This document shows positions 63,015 through 64,000 of a DNA stretch of 64,000 nt, piece by piece. Numbering within the stretch: the stretch's first letter is position 1; each line of letters starts with the position of its first letter. The position numbers were made by a program, and so were the translations under genes. The notes below the pieces were generated by a model that saw only the letters and a program-made list of their open reading frames with translations, made no database searches and had not been told where the DNA came from. Location of the stretch: contig CAZYZX010000002.1 in NCBI GenBank assembly GCA_964652025.1, forward strand, positions 1 through 64,000, written 5' to 3'. Origin of the DNA: JAEXOD01 sp964652025. Lineage in GTDB: Bacteria > Bacteroidota > Ignavibacteria > Ignavibacteriales > Melioribacteraceae.

Positions 63015-64000
63015 CTAATTAGCTAAAATGTTGTTAATTGCGTTTAATACTTTACTAATAGGTATTCCATCATTTTTGTAATAACATTTTTTAGGATCTA
63101 ACGGACAGTTTGTTTTACAATAGTTTTCTTCTGGTAATAACTCTATAGAGATATTCCCCACTGGCTTCCACAGTTTAGGAGAGCATGCCGTCATTGGACA
63201 GAATAATGATACTGTTTTAACCTTTAAAGCTGCAGCTAAATGTAATGGACCTGTACTAGAGCTTATTAATAAATCTAACATACTTATATTTATTATCGAT
63301 TCTCTTAAAGATTGATTTCTATTTATAAAAATTAATTCTTTATTTGCTTCTAATTCCTTTGGTATTATATTATCTGTTATACAAATTATATAATCATCAT
63401 TCTTTTTAAGTATATCTATTAACTTTAAATAATTTTCTATTTTCCAATTAGGTGCACTATTGCCATTAGTTAAATGTATTCCTATTATTTTTTTTCTTTT
63501 ATCACTTCCTATAAGTTTAATTTTATTTATACCTGATTTCTCTTTTTCATTTTCGGTTAAAAAAATTTCAGAACTTAAATTATCCGTATCTATATCTAAA
63601 GCTCTAACAAAATCCATGCAGTAATCTGCTTCATGCCTTAAAGGTATGTATTTATTTCTACTTAACCCTTTAACCCCAGTAATAAATTGATAAAATTTAT
63701 ATCCTGTTCCATATCTATATTTTATACCTGAAAAAAATAAAATATAGTTCAATTTTTCGTTAGGTAAAATTAAAAATGAATGTGTAAAATTATATTTTCT
63801 TAATAATTTAGCTTTTTCTAAAATTTCAGAATTAGAAGAATTTAAAAAATCATCAGCAATAATAATTTCATCAACATATGGATTATTTAAATAAATATCT
63901 TTTGTATAACTTCTAATCATAACCGCAATAAATGCTTTGGAATATTTTTTTTTAATTTCCCTTGGCATTGCGGTTGTTAAAACAACATCCCCAATTCTAT
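63015..64000 (-). CDS. Glycosyltransferase family 9 (partial, 5' end off the right edge)
   Basis: The frame is open to the right edge. The ATG at 63968 is internal: upstream codons spell RIGDVVLTTA, the standard N-terminal GT9 motif, so the real start is beyond 64000. The C-terminal half has IGIHLTNGNSAPNWKIENYL and the donor-site ISSSTGPLHLAAALKVKTVSLFCP, as in heptosyltransferases. It ends with a CxxxCPLDPKKCYY segment seen in several GT9 proteins. It probably adds a sugar to lipopolysaccharide or another envelope glycan. Confidence 0.88.
   Translation of the reverse strand, partial: RIGDVVLTTAMPREIKKKYSKAFIAVMIRSYTKDIYLNNPYVDEIIIADDFLNSSNSEILEKAKLLRKYNFTHSFLILPNEKLNYILFFSGIKYRYGTGYKFYQFITGVKGLSRNKYIPLRHEADYCMDFVRALDIDTDNLSSEIFLTENEKEKSGINKIKLIGSDKRKKIIGIHLTNGNSAPNWKIENYLKLIDILKKNDDYIICITDNIIPKELEANKELIFINRNQSLRESIINISMLDLLISSSTGPLHLAAALKVKTVSLFCPMTACSPKLWKPVGNISIELLPEENYCKTNCPLDPKKCYYKNDGIPISKVLNAINNILAN

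Noticed and set aside
1..64000. CRISPR arrays, insertion sequences, prophage genes, rRNA
   Set aside because: I found no spaced direct repeats, transposase or phage structural motifs and no rRNA segment by reading; a repeat-finder run would be needed to exclude short degenerate arrays.

Overview
The window is AT-rich and densely packed, and it looks like a chromosome segment from the Bacteroidota / Chlorobi-Ignavibacteria (FCB) group. Four signs point there. A PorU sortase, a PorV-like barrel and a C-terminal sorting domain together indicate type IX secretion. BshC implies bacillithiol. The two tRNA genes carry Bacteroidota-type -7 boxes (TAnnTTTG). DUF1207 and DUF5683-like envelope proteins are typical of the group. 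Several genes (for example porV) also have good Shine-Dalgarno sequences, which fits an Ignavibacteria/Kapabacteria-like lineage better than classical Bacteroidia. The assignment is an inference from gene content.

Layout. 1-10191 (minus) is a defence-like operon of three large genes: a helicase with a DUF1998-like region and a C-terminal Vsr-like nuclease, a DrmD-like SNF2 helicase, and an adenine-type DNA methyltransferase cut by the left edge. It lies just downstream of a tRNA-Ser(GGA) gene. A second, divergent tRNA-Ser(CGA) follows. 10732-20112 holds housekeeping genes on the minus strand: saccharopine dehydrogenase, Ppx, GT9, deoxynucleoside kinase, FolK, FolB, an EamA transporter, PgeF, a PLP transsulfuration enzyme and a YwqK-repeat protein. 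20218-23283 is mixed: a secreted protein, a SET-domain protein, MtgA, an AlaX-type editing protein and an M50 protease.

23283-30706 (minus) is an eight-gene envelope cluster: two DUF1207 outer-membrane proteins, two radical SAM enzymes, two QxxRW glycosyltransferases, a NodB-type deacetylase and a flippase-like membrane protein, arranged almost as a mirror image. It probably makes and exports or anchors a partly deacetylated glycan or glycolipid. BshC (plus) follows. 32418-38181 (minus) is a tight metabolic operon: YmdB-type phosphoesterase, FolD, DeoC, HicB-like, TrmH-like, AroA and an orphan MalK-type ATPase. 38328-41663 (plus) is a large multi-PAS hybrid histidine kinase.

41660-61195 (minus) is a long envelope-related run. 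In transcription order it is PorU, PorV-like protein, an M6-like protein without its metal site, a gluzincin/propeller/barrel protein, DUF5683-like, Der, a PAS kinase, a small lipoprotein, an MltB-like transglycosylase, an LEA-2 lipoprotein, a secreted pullulanase and a VanX-like dipeptidase. 61472-64000 (minus) holds an HD hydrolase, endonuclease III, a ferredoxin and a GT9 enzyme cut by the right edge. No CRISPR array, insertion sequence, rRNA or intergenic gap above 300 bp was seen.

The best candidates for something new are the compact DISARM/Druantia-like defence operon with a fused nuclease, and the mirrored radical SAM / glycosyltransferase / deacetylase / DUF1207 cluster.
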